Assembly: GCA_025330725.1 (NCBI GenBank) | Contig: JAIWND010000011.1 | Location: 434,001 to 498,000, forward strand | Length of the DNA stretch: 64,000 nucleotides | Direction of reading: 5' to 3' | Source of the DNA: Chlamydoabsidia padenii | Lineage: Eukaryota > Mucoromycota > Mucoromycetes > Mucorales > Cunninghamellaceae | Part shown: piece after piece, positions 46,034 through 57,429 of the stretch | Numbering within the stretch: the first letter of the stretch is position 1 | Layout: each line of letters opens with the position of its first letter | The notes under the pieces: generated by a model | The model's input: the letters and a program-made list of their open reading frames with translations, nothing else | Told to the model about the DNA's origin: nothing | The model's database searches: none | Translations under genes and position numbers: made by a program

Positions 46034-47045
46034 TTAATAGGATGGATATCTTGAGGGATCCAATTGATAAATAGCCATTTGACCCTATAACCAATAACAG
46101 ACACGGTCATTAGTTTCCTTGTTCATACATTAAATCACCTCCCCCTTTCTTACCTTTGGATTGTGTTTGACCACGTCTTTACTACGAACCAGAGCATTAA
46201 GACATTCTGTCACACGATACTTTGGAAGTCCTATTTGATGTACGATCGTATCCATTGTCCTAACAATAAAGAAAACGGTTAAACCAACCTATTTGATCCA
46301 ATGCATCGTGTGTCCTTACATGCCATTGGGTTGTAAACGTAATACACGTAAAGTTGTTTCCATCGTCTTCATAGGTTCCTATATTCCCACAAACACCATA
46401 CAAATAAGCTAGTCAGAGTCATTCGTTTCACTTGATCAGTCCATCCTTTACCGTTTGTTCCCGAAACTTGAGTGGTAGACGATCAATGATTTTCCGAATG
46501 TTGACCTAATAAAAGAGTTAAACAAAGATCATGCCATGATTGAGTTACTTTACCTTTTTGACAAACTTGGTCTTATTCTTCTTTAAAGGAGCTGGCTGGG
46601 CAACAGTAGGTTTGTTATCATCCGTTTCCGTCGTTACAATGGTTTCAGTCGAAGGCTGTTTTTGTTGTTGTTCTTGTTGTTGTTGTTCTTGTTGTTGTTG
46701 CTGTTTCTTTGGCTGCTGCTGCTGTTGTTGTATTTCATACACCTGTTGTTCGAATTCAAGCGGCCAACGAGTGGTTTCTCCATTGGCCGATAAGCCAAAT
46801 AAAAAAGCCCCAAACGCATCGTTAAATTTTGATAAAGAGTCATCTATGGTTTTCAATTCTTCCAGGCGTTGATTCATAGTTTCAAACCTTTCCTTCAAGG
46901 CTATCAGGGTTGGTGTCAGTTGATCAAAACAAGTGGTTATGTTTGCTGTTGTCGTACTTGACGAAGAATTAATACCGCTAACAGTTGTTCTGTTCCTTCG
47001 TGGTGAATCATAGGAGGTTTGTGTTTCCGTCATTTTTGCATCCAT
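46034..47045 (-). CDS. DAM1: DASH complex Dam1-like protein with C-terminal winged-helix-like extension
   Basis: Dam1 is the kinetochore-microtubule coupler of the fungal DASH ring. Five exons (47045-46554, 46505-46452, 46378-46320, 46259-46154, 46084-46034) give 253 residues. The Dam1 domain lies at about 38-87: CFDQLTPTLIALKERFETM, then LKTIDDSLSKFNDAFGAFLF and GL, matching the family pattern of a helix ending FNxxFxxFLxGL. A polyglutamine linker (101-140) follows. Residues 165-253 form a compact helical block (NIRKIIDRLPLKFREQT) and a winged-helix-like unit (GLPKYRVTECLNALVRSKDV) ending KGQMAIYQLDPSRYPSY. That second part is not part of yeast Dam1 as I know it. Confidence 0.78.
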
Positions 47046-47115
47046 CTTGACAAAAAAGAAAGAAGGCAATACAGCAAAAAAAAAAAAAAAAAAAAAAAAC
47101 CAAGTGCCCCTTTGT

Positions 47116-47127
47116 CGGGATTTTAAA
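47116..47127 (-). promoter_or_regulatory. CGGGATTTTAAA element upstream of the Dam1-like gene
   Basis: Copy of the recurrent motif about 75 bp upstream of the start, next to an A-tract of over 20 bases. Confidence 0.45.
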
Positions 47128-47333
47128 AATAGATTGTGAGAGACCTGGAGACAAATTGGTAAAACGTTTTATTCAAGACATGATACAATGAGTGAGTGAG
47201 AGGAAGGGGAAGGAGTTTTTTTTTTAAAAAAAAAAGTTTCTACATATAAAAAAAGATAATGAAGGTATACATACATAAGATAAAACAGAAGAAGAAGGGG
47301 ATAAACAACTATACAATAAAGGGAAGAATAATC

Positions 47334-49198
47334 CTAATAAGGGTAAATGGGTAAGTAAGAGAGTGTCGTAGTGGATTGGGATTGTATAGGCGGTAGTTGC
47401 CAGATAGATCGGTTTTGTATTTGTTCAGTCTTGGGTTGATCCGCCATAATGGCACGCAGAGGAGGTAATTTGGCACCCCAGGTTTGAGCATGATCTTGAT
47501 GAAGAGGAAGTTGTATCGATGTATTGCTGTAGGAAGGCGGTGGAGGTGATGTTTGCCTTTGTTCCAGTAATACTGAAGATGATGATGAGGTAGATGAGGT
47601 AGATGATGATAATGATAATGATGATGAAGTCAGATGGTACGGAGCCAAGGTGAGATATGATTGTTGGTGTTGGAATTGATCGACGGACATGGTGGGTGGA
47701 GATGTTGAATAATATTGAGCATATGTTGGGGAAGGTGGTGCTGATGGATGGGTCAGAGAAGATAATTGTGTAGTGGCGTATGATGAAGATGAAGATGATG
47801 GCGTAAAATCAGTTGATGATTGTGGTGATGGATATATTGTTTGCATCACAGATTCACGTGAATGATAATTATGATAAGTCGAGGATGGTGTTTTATACAT
47901 GTCTTGATAATGACTAGGATGTTGTTCTTGTTGTTGTTGCTGCTGCTGCTGCTGTGGTTGGGGTGTTGATGGCTGTGTTGATTTGCTTTCTATAGAAAGG
48001 AATCTACCAAAGTGTACGTCTTGAGATTGTGGTGCATAGGAAGGTGGGCTAACTTTTCGTTTTGAAGCACGTTCCGTTGATTTCGTCGAGCCAATCTTTG
48101 TTGTTGTTGTTTCCATTTCATTGTTACTGGATTGAGAAGAGATTGATTGGCGTTCTGGTTTTCGTTTTCGATTGGTTGATCTAAAAAAGAAGAATCGTTT
48201 TAGTTGATATGTTATTATGTGAGTGGTAGTTGATTACTTACGATTGAAGCCGATGTTCTTTTCGTATACGCATTTTCACCCCTTGATCAGAGAAAGTACG
48301 AGACAAGAAGGTGGCTTCCAAAGGACCAGGGAAATGTTTGGGAAGATAAACAGTGAATGGTTCCGAGAGTAAAGTTCGTCGATTCTGGACAAGGTCCCTA
48401 TAAGAAAGAGAGAGAGTTAGTAACTATACTATGTGCTGATGTGTGATCTTGACTTACTCTACAATTTCAAACAGACTAAACTGAAGTTTGAAGATACCAT
48501 TCTTTTTTACAGACAGGTCACCAAACACGTAGAAGCCGCCATCTATAAAAAGAGGTTAATTGTAGTGTCCTTTTCTTTCAAGATGAAGAGATCTTTTCCC
48601 TTACCTTGGTTGTCAATATCACGAAGACGGTGAAGAGAGGAAACAGTTGTACCCGAAAGGTAATCATGAGCAGGTAAGAGTAGTTGGTCGTTGTTTTCCG
48701 CATCCACAAGGTTGGCTACTAGATAGTAAAAAGGGCTTTGAAGGCATTTCCTATCAATATTTTAAAAAGTTGAGTTTACTTGTTCTACGTATGACAGTTA
48801 TCTATACATTACTTTGTTTCTTCATTGGAGCAATGTAACCATTTCATTTGTAAGATTGGTGGAGGTTCAATTGGGCGTCGGTCTAGTCATAATAATAATA
48901 ATAATAATAATAATAAAGGTGATAATGAGCGGGAAGAAAGAGAGAAAATAAGGGGGGGATAGCGGACTTTTTGCTTTAAATACTTTACCCCGTTCATTGA
49001 TAACGCTCATTTTAGCACGGTCGGGTTGTTGTCGAATAACAAGATCGTAGTCCCTATAATAATAGCCCAATCAGTCAGTATATATATAAAAGAAAAAAAA
49101 GAAAAAAAGAAAAACTGGGGTTACCTTGACACGGGTAATTCTGAAAGAGAACTACCGATGAATCGATAGCTGCATGAGCTTTGTTCTTGGTCAGCCAT
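47334..49198 (-). CDS. Velvet-domain transcription factor
   Basis: Velvet proteins bind DNA through an NF-kB-like fold and govern development, spores and secondary metabolism in fungi. Seven exons (49198-49125, 49053-48989, 48882-48813, 48750-48605, 48542-48458, 48397-48242, 48180-47334) give 480 residues. The velvet domain (about 20-205) shows [69 protein letters not shown] and [19 protein letters not shown] with [10 protein letters not shown]. The C-terminal 270 residues are Ser/Gln/Pro-rich with several CAA/CAG and TCA tracts. Whether it is VelB-, VosA- or VelC-like cannot be set by eye. The intron before exon 3 contains an ATT/AAT microsatellite. Confidence 0.94.
48888..48914. repeat. AAT trinucleotide microsatellite (intronic)
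   Basis: About nine AAT units in the intron before velvet exon 3. Confidence 0.8.
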
Positions 49199-50337
49199 AA
49201 TGGTGATGATAATGGGTGTCTTGGTAACAATGTAATAAAGTGAAAAAGAAGAAAGAAAAAGAAAAAAGAGAAAAAGGGAGAGATGGAACTGATACCAATT
49301 TTTTTTTTAATCTAATGATTGATACAAAAAACATCTTTATTGGGCAAATTTAGTAGCTTATGGTTTTTTTGTTTCCAGTAAAAACGCTTTCATGTTCCAT
49401 ATTTAAATGGCTCAATATGAACAAATTTTCCCAGAATGGGAAATGCCAAGACTTTGTGCGCTCTTCCCCTTCTCGTTTTATTCTCTCCCCCCTCTTTATC
49501 CCGGTAGTCGCAAAATGGTCTGTATCACAGTGGTATATAGATTATTCCCTAAAGGAAATATTATTAATAGGACTAATCCCCAAGAAACGGAAACAGACAT
49601 TACATATACCCTGAGCTGGTTTTGCCCACCTTTTTTTTTTTTTTCTCTTTCTTCTTTTTTGTTTATTCTAACTACTGTTCATGCATCGAAGTTTCTCGAG
49701 GTCTTCTTTCCATCGTTTGTCAACAACTTAAAAAAAGCAGGAACCCTTATAGTCACCATTACACAAAAAAAAAAAAAAAAAGTTAAAATGATCTCCCGTT
49801 CGAAACAATAATGGTAATAAAAAAGGATCTATCCCACCTGAGTAAGTCAATGGCGGGGGTTGAACCTAGGAACGAGGTCTTTTGTTAGCACAACTGGTTT
49901 ATTTAAAGGGAAGCCGGATAAAAAAAAGAAAAAAAAAGTTTTACATATACATTTATAGCCGAACGTATTTAGATCAGCAAAAAAGGAAACGATAGTCTTT
50001 TAAAAGGTATAATTATCGATAGGGAAACAAAACCTTTTTGAGCATCTACCAACATGATCGGGCGGCGTTTAAACTTTTTGCCCAGACGCATTTTTTAGGT
50101 AGCGTCCACCAGGTCCACCATCACGTAGTCGACACACTTTATTTTTTTTTATTGATGAGCATCCTAAATGTCTTGGCAAAAACATAATAATAGTGAATGA
50201 AACAAACTTTATTTATATTGCAAAGGTCTTTAAATAAACACAATTTTGCCTAAACTAAAGAGGTGGAATAGTAATAATACAAAGGGGATAAAAGACTGAT
50301 TACAAACTAAAGGATAATAATATATAATATATCTATA
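49199..50337. other. Velvet promoter and intergenic region
   Basis: No gene is supported. A GGCGGGGGTTGAACC block lies at about 49850. At 50061-50089 a GGCGGCGTTTAAACTTTTTG segment is followed by CCCAGACGC; related copies occur at 796-818 and 60527-60550. Confidence 0.4.
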
Positions 50338-51756
50338 CTATAAATTAAGAATAAGGAATCCATTTTCATCAATATCATCCATCAGTTCCAAGTCTTGCAA
50401 GTGGTCTATTGAGTCATTATCGCCATTAATGGAATCCGTGTCACTTTGCTGTTCATTGTTACTTGACAAAGGCTGGTCAATGCTGGTCACCGAGTCGCTA
50501 CCGTCCGAATAATTACTACCAACTATGGCAAGATGATCGTGATCGTGTTTGTCGTCGTCGTCATCGTCAGAAGTTGCAGAGTTTGAAGATTGGCGTTCCC
50601 ATTCCGATTGCTTGTACTGATCCAGTTGGTCTAAAATCATTCCCGCTTGCTTCACCAAATCCTTGCGTTGTTGTCGAATCGATTCATCACCATCCGAAGA
50701 GATATTATCCAGTTGAAGTAAAATCCGCATAATGTTGTCTTCATAAAGCAAAAAGTCATAATTCTTGGAATTTGTCGGGACTTGAACCATAGCAAGATCA
50801 GCAGGAGTAGTGTTATCGTGTTGTTGAAGTTGTTGATCATTAAAGTAGAGTGAGGAAGCCAGAACCTTTTGATGGGATTCGTGAATCTTTTCCAATTGTT
50901 GCTTGATGTTTTCCAGTGTTTCCAATTTGGCATTCTTCTTGTCGTCATCTGTGGTTGCATCGGTTGTTTCAGCAGGTGTAGCAGTAGAATCATCAACATC
51001 ATCAGTCAAGACCTTGAGTTGTTCATCAGTATCAGAGTCATCATCTTCATTCATAGGATCCGCGACAGTTTCAGTGGTTTCAGCATCAGCATCAGTGGCA
51101 GGGATATCATCAGAGTCTTCATCTTGTTGTTGTTCATCACCATCAGAGTCTTCGTCTTGTTGTTGTTCATCACCATCAGAGTCTTCATCATGTTGTTGTT
51201 CATCACCATCTTCAGAGTCTTCATCTTGTTGAGGTTCCACGGATTCTTCCTTTTCTTGTAAAATCTTATTCAGCAGACCATGTACCAAATCAGTCCATTC
51301 ATCAGAAGCTTCATCTTCACTATCATCATCATCTTGTTGTTGTTGTTGTTGCCAGTAGAATTGTTGCGCCAGTTTTTGTCGTGCCAATTGTTGTTGAATA
51401 AGGTGTTGTCGCTTCAATTCTTCTTGTTGTTGTCGCATCAACTCTTCTTGTTGTCGTCGCTGCTTTTCTTGTTTTTGTTGTTGATGAAGCTGTTGCAAAA
51501 AGGTCATGATGCGACGTTGCTCCAAAGCTTGTTGTTGAAGCTTACCACGGCGTTGTTGTTGTTCATGTTGTTCCAAAGCAGCCAAAGCCATTCGTTGACG
51601 TTGACGTTGACGTTCCATCTGAAGATGGCGATAGAGTTGATATTGGCGTTGTTCTTCCAAGTAGGCTTGTTCTTCTTTCCACCTTTGGTATTCCAAGTAG
51701 TCATTCAAAGAGGTAGGTTGCACCAAGACAGGGGAAGGACTATAGATTGCATACAT
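50338..51756 (-). CDS. BAG-domain co-chaperone-like protein, Q-rich and acidic
   Basis: BAG domains bind the Hsp70 ATPase domain and promote nucleotide exchange. A single exon of 472 residues. Residues 20-140 are a highly charged glutamine-rich helix (EYQRWKEEQAYLEEQRQYQ). Residues 142-250 are acidic, with about four repeats of DEDSDGDEQQQ. The BAG domain spans about 278-380: ETLENIKQQLEKIHESHQKV, then YEDNIMRILLQLDNISSDGD and ESIRQQRKDLVKQAGMILDQ. These include the conserved Glu-Asp and Arg-x-x-Arg-Lys contacts expected for Hsp70 binding. The C-terminus is acidic again. No membrane segment (unlike yeast Snl1) and no ubiquitin-like domain is present, so it is cytosolic or nuclear. Confidence 0.85.
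   Translation of the reverse strand: MYAIYSPSPVLVQPTSLNDYLEYQRWKEEQAYLEEQRQYQLYRHLQMERQRQRQRMALAALEQHEQQQRRGKLQQQALEQRRIMTFLQQLHQQQKQEKQRRQQEELMRQQQEELKRQHLIQQQLARQKLAQQFYWQQQQQQDDDDSEDEASDEWTDLVHGLLNKILQEKEESVEPQQDEDSEDGDEQQHDEDSDGDEQQQDEDSDGDEQQQDEDSDDIPATDADAETTETVADPMNEDDDSDTDEQLKVLTDDVDDSTATPAETTDATTDDDKKNAKLETLENIKQQLEKIHESHQKVLASSLYFNDQQLQQHDNTTPADLAMVQVPTNSKNYDFLLYEDNIMRILLQLDNISSDGDESIRQQRKDLVKQAGMILDQLDQYKQSEWERQSSNSATSDDDDDDKHDHDHLAIVGSNYSDGSDSVTSIDQPLSSNNEQQSDTDSINGDNDSIDHLQDLELMDDIDENGFLILNL
51112..51232. repeat. 33-bp coding tandem repeat, about four copies
   Basis: The unit TCTTCATCTTGTTGTTGTTC plus ATCACCATCAGAG recurs with few changes and encodes 11-residue acidic/Gln repeats in the BAG protein. 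The unit length keeps frame. Confidence 0.85.
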
Positions 51757-52695
51757 TGTTGTTGTTGAGTGAGAGTGGTAATAAATAATTTATCTGATAT
51801 AAATTAAAGAAGAAGAAGAAAAAAAAAAAGGAAGAGTAAAGTATCAGCCTTTTATATAGATATTGTGTTTGGTGATTGGTAACGGCTTACCTGACGTTGT
51901 AGAAAGTGCCAGTAATTCCTGGAATAAAATGTATGTATTCAAGCCCCGCCCAGAAGTCTCCAGAGAGTTCCTTCCGTGCCTATTATAGAAGCCCGCAGTG
52001 ATTTGGATTCCGATGAGTGATTCTTCAGCATTGATGAATAATGGTGATGCAAATATCCATAAACAGATAGAATAATCCATGACGTGGTTCCGTTGTTGTT
52101 GACAGCCGAAAGCATAAGGTACCTTTATTTCTTACAAATATAAAACAAAATTTTATTGGAACGACTTGACATATATTCACCTTTTTACTTTCCGTCTAAC
52201 ATACCTGTAGGATGTGTGTCAGCATTAGCAGTTGTACATTATTATTAGTCAATAAAGATTAAAGGAGCAAATAATATCAAGTTTATTAAAAAGTTAATAG
52301 TAAACAACTAATGAATAGTAAAGTAAGAATACAGAATCTGTTGTATAAGTAATGACAAGGTGGGAAGAAAAGGGTGAAAAAGCGGATTTTGAATAATTTC
52401 GATCAAACTTTTTTTTTTATATTTGAAAACAAGATGCACTTCTTTTCTTTTTTAATCATCCACACATCCTTTTCCCCTTTGAACGAAAAGAAGCACCAAT
52501 CTTCTTTTGGGTTAACATTCCCTTCGTTTTACACTCATCATTGTCTTCCTCCCTTTTATACTTATCTTTATTACACATACACTTGTATTCCAATACTCGT
52601 TATACCTCTTTATCATCTTATCACTGTAAATATCACACTCATTCTTTAAACCAACCTCATTCTCTCTTTATACAACCACTTTTTTTTTTCTGATC
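51757..52695. other. Divergent intergenic region between BAG and STRAP genes
   Basis: Holds a TTCAAGCCCCGCC motif (51938-51950) and a strongly pyrimidine-rich leader before STRAP. A small minus-strand open frame (51844-52080) overlaps the motif and is not supported as a gene. Confidence 0.45.
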
Positions 52696-54006
52696 ATGAA
52701 CAAAAACAATACTCAACAACAAGTACAACCTTTAACCTGCCATGGCCATACTCGACCTGTGGTAGATTTGCAATTCTCTGATCCTATTGCTGACGGTCCT
52801 CTATTAATATCAAGCTGCAAAGGTAAAGGGAAAAGAAAAAAAGTCAAACGAAGATCTCATACTATTCTTTCTTTGTTGTTGTTATTGATAGATGGTAATC
52901 CACTATTACGAGACGGAACGACGGGTGACTGGATCGGCACTTTCCAAGGCCACAAGGGGGCAGTCTGGAGCTCTCGATTAACACGACAAGGCCATCTTGC
53001 AGTAACAGGCTCGGCGGACTTTACGGCCAAAGTATGGAACGCCTATTCTGGACTAAACTTGCACACCTTCCAACACGACCATATTGTACGAGCGGTGGAT
53101 ATCAGTGGTGATGGGACTCGTATTGCCACAGGGGGGAAAGAAGCCAAACTTCGACTGTTTGATCTCTTTCGACCAGATGCACCTCCTTTGGAAGCGGTTG
53201 GGCATACGGCAATGATTCGATCGGTAGTATGGGATGATCAACGACATCGACTCTTGACAGCAGGTGAAGATGGCTTGATTCGAATCTGGGATTTGCGGAC
53301 CATGCGACATACGGATACTATTACTTGTCAGGCACCTATCTCTACTATGACCTTGGCAGTGGATCGATCTTGTTTGATGTGGACCTCGGGGAATACTGCC
53401 AACTTTTGGAATGTGGATAGGTAAAAACCTCTAGAACATGGTAATGTATGTGTTACTCACCTTTTTCGTTTTCTTTTTGTTGGATATCACATAGCTTGGA
53501 TCATAATGATATTACTACTCATGTGTTAGAAAACAGTTTATCTTCCATATCACTCCATCCTAATCATACAACCTTTGCAGCGGGAAGTGGTGATGATTTG
53601 TGGGTCCGTATTCATGACTTTGCTACTGGTGAAGAAAAAGGTAATCAAATTGGTGATGACTGAATTCCGAGGAATCACTATTTCCTTATTGGATCACTAA
53701 CTGACAATGAACCTTGATTGGTCCCTCATTTATAGAAATCTACAAGGGACATCATGGACCCATTCATACTGTCAGCTTCAATCCTGATGGTGAAATGCTT
53801 GCTTCTGGCTCAGGTACGTGAAACTAATGAAAGCAATAGAAAAGTAGAGGGGTTTGGGACAAATCGCAGGAACATCCTTTATTAATCTAACCTCTTTCTT
53901 TTTTTTTTTTTTTTGTACACATATAGAGGACGGAACTATTCGCTTATGGAAAACCGGAACAGCAGCCTCCTCTTATGGTCTTTGGAAATACAACAATTCG
54001 CCTTAA
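52696..54006 (+). CDS. STRAP: STRAP/Unrip WD-repeat protein
   Basis: Seven-bladed WD40 protein; in animals it joins the SMN complex and the UNR RNA-binding protein and modulates TGF-beta signalling, of which only RNA-related roles are plausible in a fungus. Five exons (52696-52822, 52892-53420, 53495-53640, 53736-53813, 53927-54006) give 319 residues. Near-diagnostic blocks are PLTCHGHTRPVVDLQFS, GDWIGTFQGHKGAVWS, FTAKVWNAYSG, ATGGKEAKLRLFDL, IRIWDLRTM, YKGHHGPIHTVSFNPDGEML and GSEDGTIRLWKTGTAASSYG ending in LWKYN. It is shorter than human STRAP only because it lacks the acidic C-terminal tail. Confidence 0.95.
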
Positions 54007-54756
54007 AAAGTAGTTATAGTGTTTTTATTATGATAACCATGACAATATCCTATAATTCAGGGACGGTGCCCATGATGATGATGATGTTATATATAATCCT
54101 TTTGGTTTAGTGTATTAACTTAAAATAAAACTCTTTACTATTCAGCAAACCATGATCATGTCGTCATATACTTATACTAATGGGATCGGAGCGGGGATGT
54201 GGGTGGTTATCGGGATTTGAATAATGTAATTTGAAGGGGCCTTAAATGTCATCTAATGCGGGGAAAGGAGGGAGGTCATGCATAAAAAAAGTGATCACAA
54301 GCATCTCACTGATCCTTGTTCTTTCCCATGTTCTTTCAGGTGGCATGAACTACATACACACAAGAAGAATGATGATGATAACGGATGATGATAGTAGAGA
54401 GAAATAGAGATCAGGTCAAGTTGGTTGGATGAGTGGGTTATTATGTTCACATGGTACGGGCAAGTAAGGAAGGAAGGGTCAAATATAGCCACTGTGGTGG
54501 AAGAAAACGGAAGGACAGTCGGGAATCCGTGAATTTCCGGTTAAAGTGGGCAGTGGAAGGTTGTTAGTCAGGTATGTCAAGCTCCGTCAATTTTGAACCA
54601 AAGGGAGAGCGGACCGGGATTTGAAATTCCCCCACTTTCACGCGCTTAAGAAAGAGGGGGGTTTTCGTCCATATATAAAAAGATTCTTTTTCTTCCTTTC
54701 TCTTTCCTTTTTTTTTTATATCTCTTTCTCCACACTTTTACTACTCTATATACAAA
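54007..54756. other. PEPCK upstream region
   Basis: Two CGGGATTTGAA elements (about 54214 and 54614) and a T-rich leader precede the PEPCK start. No gene was seen. Confidence 0.45.
54614..54626 (-). promoter_or_regulatory. CCGGGATTTGAAA element upstream of PEPCK
   Basis: About 135 bp upstream of the start; reverse-oriented member of the recurrent motif family. Confidence 0.5.
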
Positions 54757-56691
54757 ATGGTTGCTTCTCCTAGACCCGGATCTCCTTTCCATGGCCGTCC
54801 TACCAGCTCATCTTCCACTCACACCAAGGTTGAAGAAGAACTCCACGATGTCGCTGGTATTGATTACGACAAGGTAAAGAAAAAGTCTTGACATGCACCA
54901 TTATATATAATCAAGTACTGACATTAATAAACTTTTTTTTTTTTTTCGTTTATTCTTTAGGTTACCATCAAGCGTAATCCCTCTGTTGCTGTCTTGTACG
55001 AAGAAGCTTTGACTTATGAACAAGGTACTGTGATCTCCTCTGCTGGTGCTCTCTGTGCTTACTCTGGTAAGAAGACCGGCCGATCTCCCAAGGACAAGCG
55101 TATTGTGGAAGAAGAAACTTCCAAGAAGGATATCTGGTGGGGCCCTGTCAACACACCCATCTCTGAAAAGGTATTCTCCATCAATCGTGAACGTGCCATC
55201 GATTACCTCAACACTCGTCCTCGTCTCTATGTCTTTGATGGTTTTGCTGGTTGGGATCCCAAGTACCGTATCAAGGTACGTATTGTCGCCAGCCGTGCTT
55301 ACCACTTGTTGTTTATGCGCAACATGTTGATTCGTCCTACCGAAGAAGAATTGGAAAACTTTGGTACTCCCGACTTTACTATCTTCAATGCCGGTGAATT
55401 CCCTGCGAACCGTTACACCACTGGTATGACTTCCACCACTTCTGTCTCTGTTAACTTTAAGCGTGCTGAAATGGTCATTCTTGGTACTGAATATGCTGGT
55501 GAAATGAAGAAGGGTGTAAGTAGTAGAATACATAATAAAAAAGAGATGGGGGCAATGATAATAAGGAACAAAGGATAGATGAACTGATTCTTCTTTTCAC
55601 TTTTATTAGATCTTCACTGTCATGCATTACTTGATGCCCAAGGCTGGTGTCTTATCTCTCCACTCCTCTGCTAACGAAGGTCCTGATGGTGATGTCTCTC
55701 TCTTCTTTGGTCTCTCTGGTACTGGTAAGACCACCTTGTCTGCTGACCCCAAGCGTAAATTGATCGGTGATGACGAACACTGCTGGTCCGATGATGGTGT
55801 CTTCAACATTGAAGGTGGATGCTACGCCAAGTGTATCGATCTCTCTGGTGAAAAGGAACCTGATATCTTCAACGCCATCAAATTCGGTAGTGTGCTTGAA
55901 AACGTGGTGCTTGATGAAGAAACTCGTGAAGTGGATTACTCTGACGACTTTTTGACTGAAAACACCCGATGTGCTTATCCTATCTACCATATTCCTAATG
56001 CCAAGTTGCCTTGTATGGGTGGTCATCCTCAAAACATCATCTTGTTGACTTGTGATGCCTTTGGTGTCTTGCCTCCTGTTTCTCGTTTGTCTGCTGAACA
56101 AGCCATGTATCACTTTATTTCTGGTTACACCACCAAGGTTGCTGGTACTGAAGACGGTATTTCTGAACCCACTCCTACTTTCTCTGCTTGTTTCGGTGCT
56201 CCTTTCTTGGTCTTGCATCCTCAACGTTATGCTTCCATGTTGGCCGAAAAGATGTCTCAACACAAGGCCAATGCTTGGCTCATCAACACTGGCTGGGTTG
56301 GGTATGTATTCTTAAATGGGGAACAAAGAGGAAAAACTATGAATTGGTTTATTAACAGGATCTCTCTTTTTTTAAAAAATATTATAGTGGAAGTGCTTCT
56401 TCTGGTGCTAAGCGTTGTCCTTTGAAGTACACTCGTGCTATTTTGGATTCTATCCACGATGGATCTTTGGCCAAGGGTGAATTCGAACAATTCGAAGTCT
56501 TTGGTTTCTCCATTCCTACTCAAGTTGCTGGTGTACCTTCTGAACTATTGAACCCTCGCAAGGCCTGGACTGGTTCTGATGAATCCTTCACTAAATCTCT
56601 TACTGAAGTCGCCTCCATGTTCCAATCCAACTTCAAGACATACCAAGACGAAGCTGCTCCTGAAACTTTGGCTGCTGGTCCCAAGGTTTAA
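54757..56691 (+). CDS. PCK1: Phosphoenolpyruvate carboxykinase (ATP)
   Basis: Cytosolic gluconeogenic enzyme: oxaloacetate plus ATP to phosphoenolpyruvate, ADP and CO2. Four exons (54757-54873, 54961-55515, 55610-56301, 56388-56691) give 555 residues, the usual length. Motifs: [17 protein letters not shown] near the N-terminus, the kinase-1a loop [12 protein letters not shown] (about 257-268), [20 protein letters not shown] (kinase-2 and metal site) and [39 protein letters not shown] follows, with the glycine codon split by the last intron. Strong codon bias (CTT/TTG Leu, GTC/GTT Val, AAG Lys) suggests high expression. Confidence 0.98.
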
Positions 56692-57425
56692 ATATAGATA
56701 TAGTCTTCCCTCCCCTCATCTACTACTATCACATATACTTGCACATTTGTATTATATCCCCTCCCCCTTATTTACATAGTTGGAATAAAGAAACTTTGTT
56801 TAATACAATCTTATATCATCATGTGTAGTGGGGTAAAACTGACTTTGTTTGACATTGATCATCAGGCAGATATAGTTGTATTTGGCAATATCTGGATGCT
56901 ACCTCAAAAGTGAAAAAAAGCGGGGGTTGAAATTGTTTTTTTTTTGCATGAATCACAACATCAAAAAGGAATAGGTTTGAATGTAATACAAGTGTAGAGT
57001 TACTATGTACGTTAAGCAATCAAGAAAAGTAGTATATTTGTTGAAAATCATCTTGATACATGTTTATCACTTGATCAGGACTCACCTTGACACATTGTAA
57101 ACGCCGATAGCCCAGCTGCATTAGAGGATTTACTTCAGTGTCTGTAAAACGTCGATTAGGTGACCACACATTTTCCCACTAAAATGGAGATTTGTACAAC
57201 CACACAAAAGGTTTCCATAAGGTATTCTACAACTGAAAAGCAGGTTTTTATATCGTTTCAAAAGACCTCTACTAAAATGTTGCCAGGGGCTTCTGGCTCA
57301 TTTATTTTTAATCCCGAATTTCGTGGTTCTTTATTTCTTTCTCTCGATTTTTTTTTTCTCCTCCTTCTTCCTTTCTCTCACTTTTTGATGATATAATAAA
57401 TCTGAATACCTAATTCTCAACCCAA
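56692..57425. other. PEPCK 3' side and repeat-rich region
   Basis: No gene was seen. Contains GCGGGGGTTGAAATT followed 10 bp later by TTGCATGAATC (about 56920-56950), another example of the paired motifs, and TTTTTAATCCCGAA at about 57306. Confidence 0.4.
56784..56789 (+). terminator. Poly(A) signal AATAAA for PEPCK
   Basis: AATAAA lies about 93 nt beyond the stop codon. Confidence 0.5.
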
Positions 57426-57429
57426 CATC

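Noticed and set aside
46540..46872. Cysteine-rich plus-strand frame (poly-Cys)
   Set aside because: Antisense of the polyglutamine linker in the Dam1-like gene.
49840..49905. tRNA-like B-box (GGTTCAACCCCCGCC on the minus strand)
   Set aside because: No matching acceptor stem or A-box could be placed; it is better explained as a variant of the recurrent CCCGC motif.
51112..51232. Regular 33-bp repeats resembling a CRISPR-like array
   Set aside because: The repeats are contiguous without unique spacers and are coding; the genome is eukaryotic.
50869..51261. Plus-strand Ser/Cys- and Ile/Phe-rich frames opposite the BAG gene
   Set aside because: Antisense of the acidic/Gln repeats; composition is explained entirely by the coding strand.
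51844..52080. Minus-strand 78-codon frame with a signal-peptide-like start (MDYSICLWIFASPLF)
   Set aside because: It overlaps the promoter motif TTCAAGCCCCGCC and the BAG 5' region, and no further exon was found; possible but unsupported.
55652..56263. 203-codon minus-strand frame over PEPCK
   Set aside because: The opposite strand encodes a complete, highly conserved enzyme; long antisense frames follow from its codon bias.
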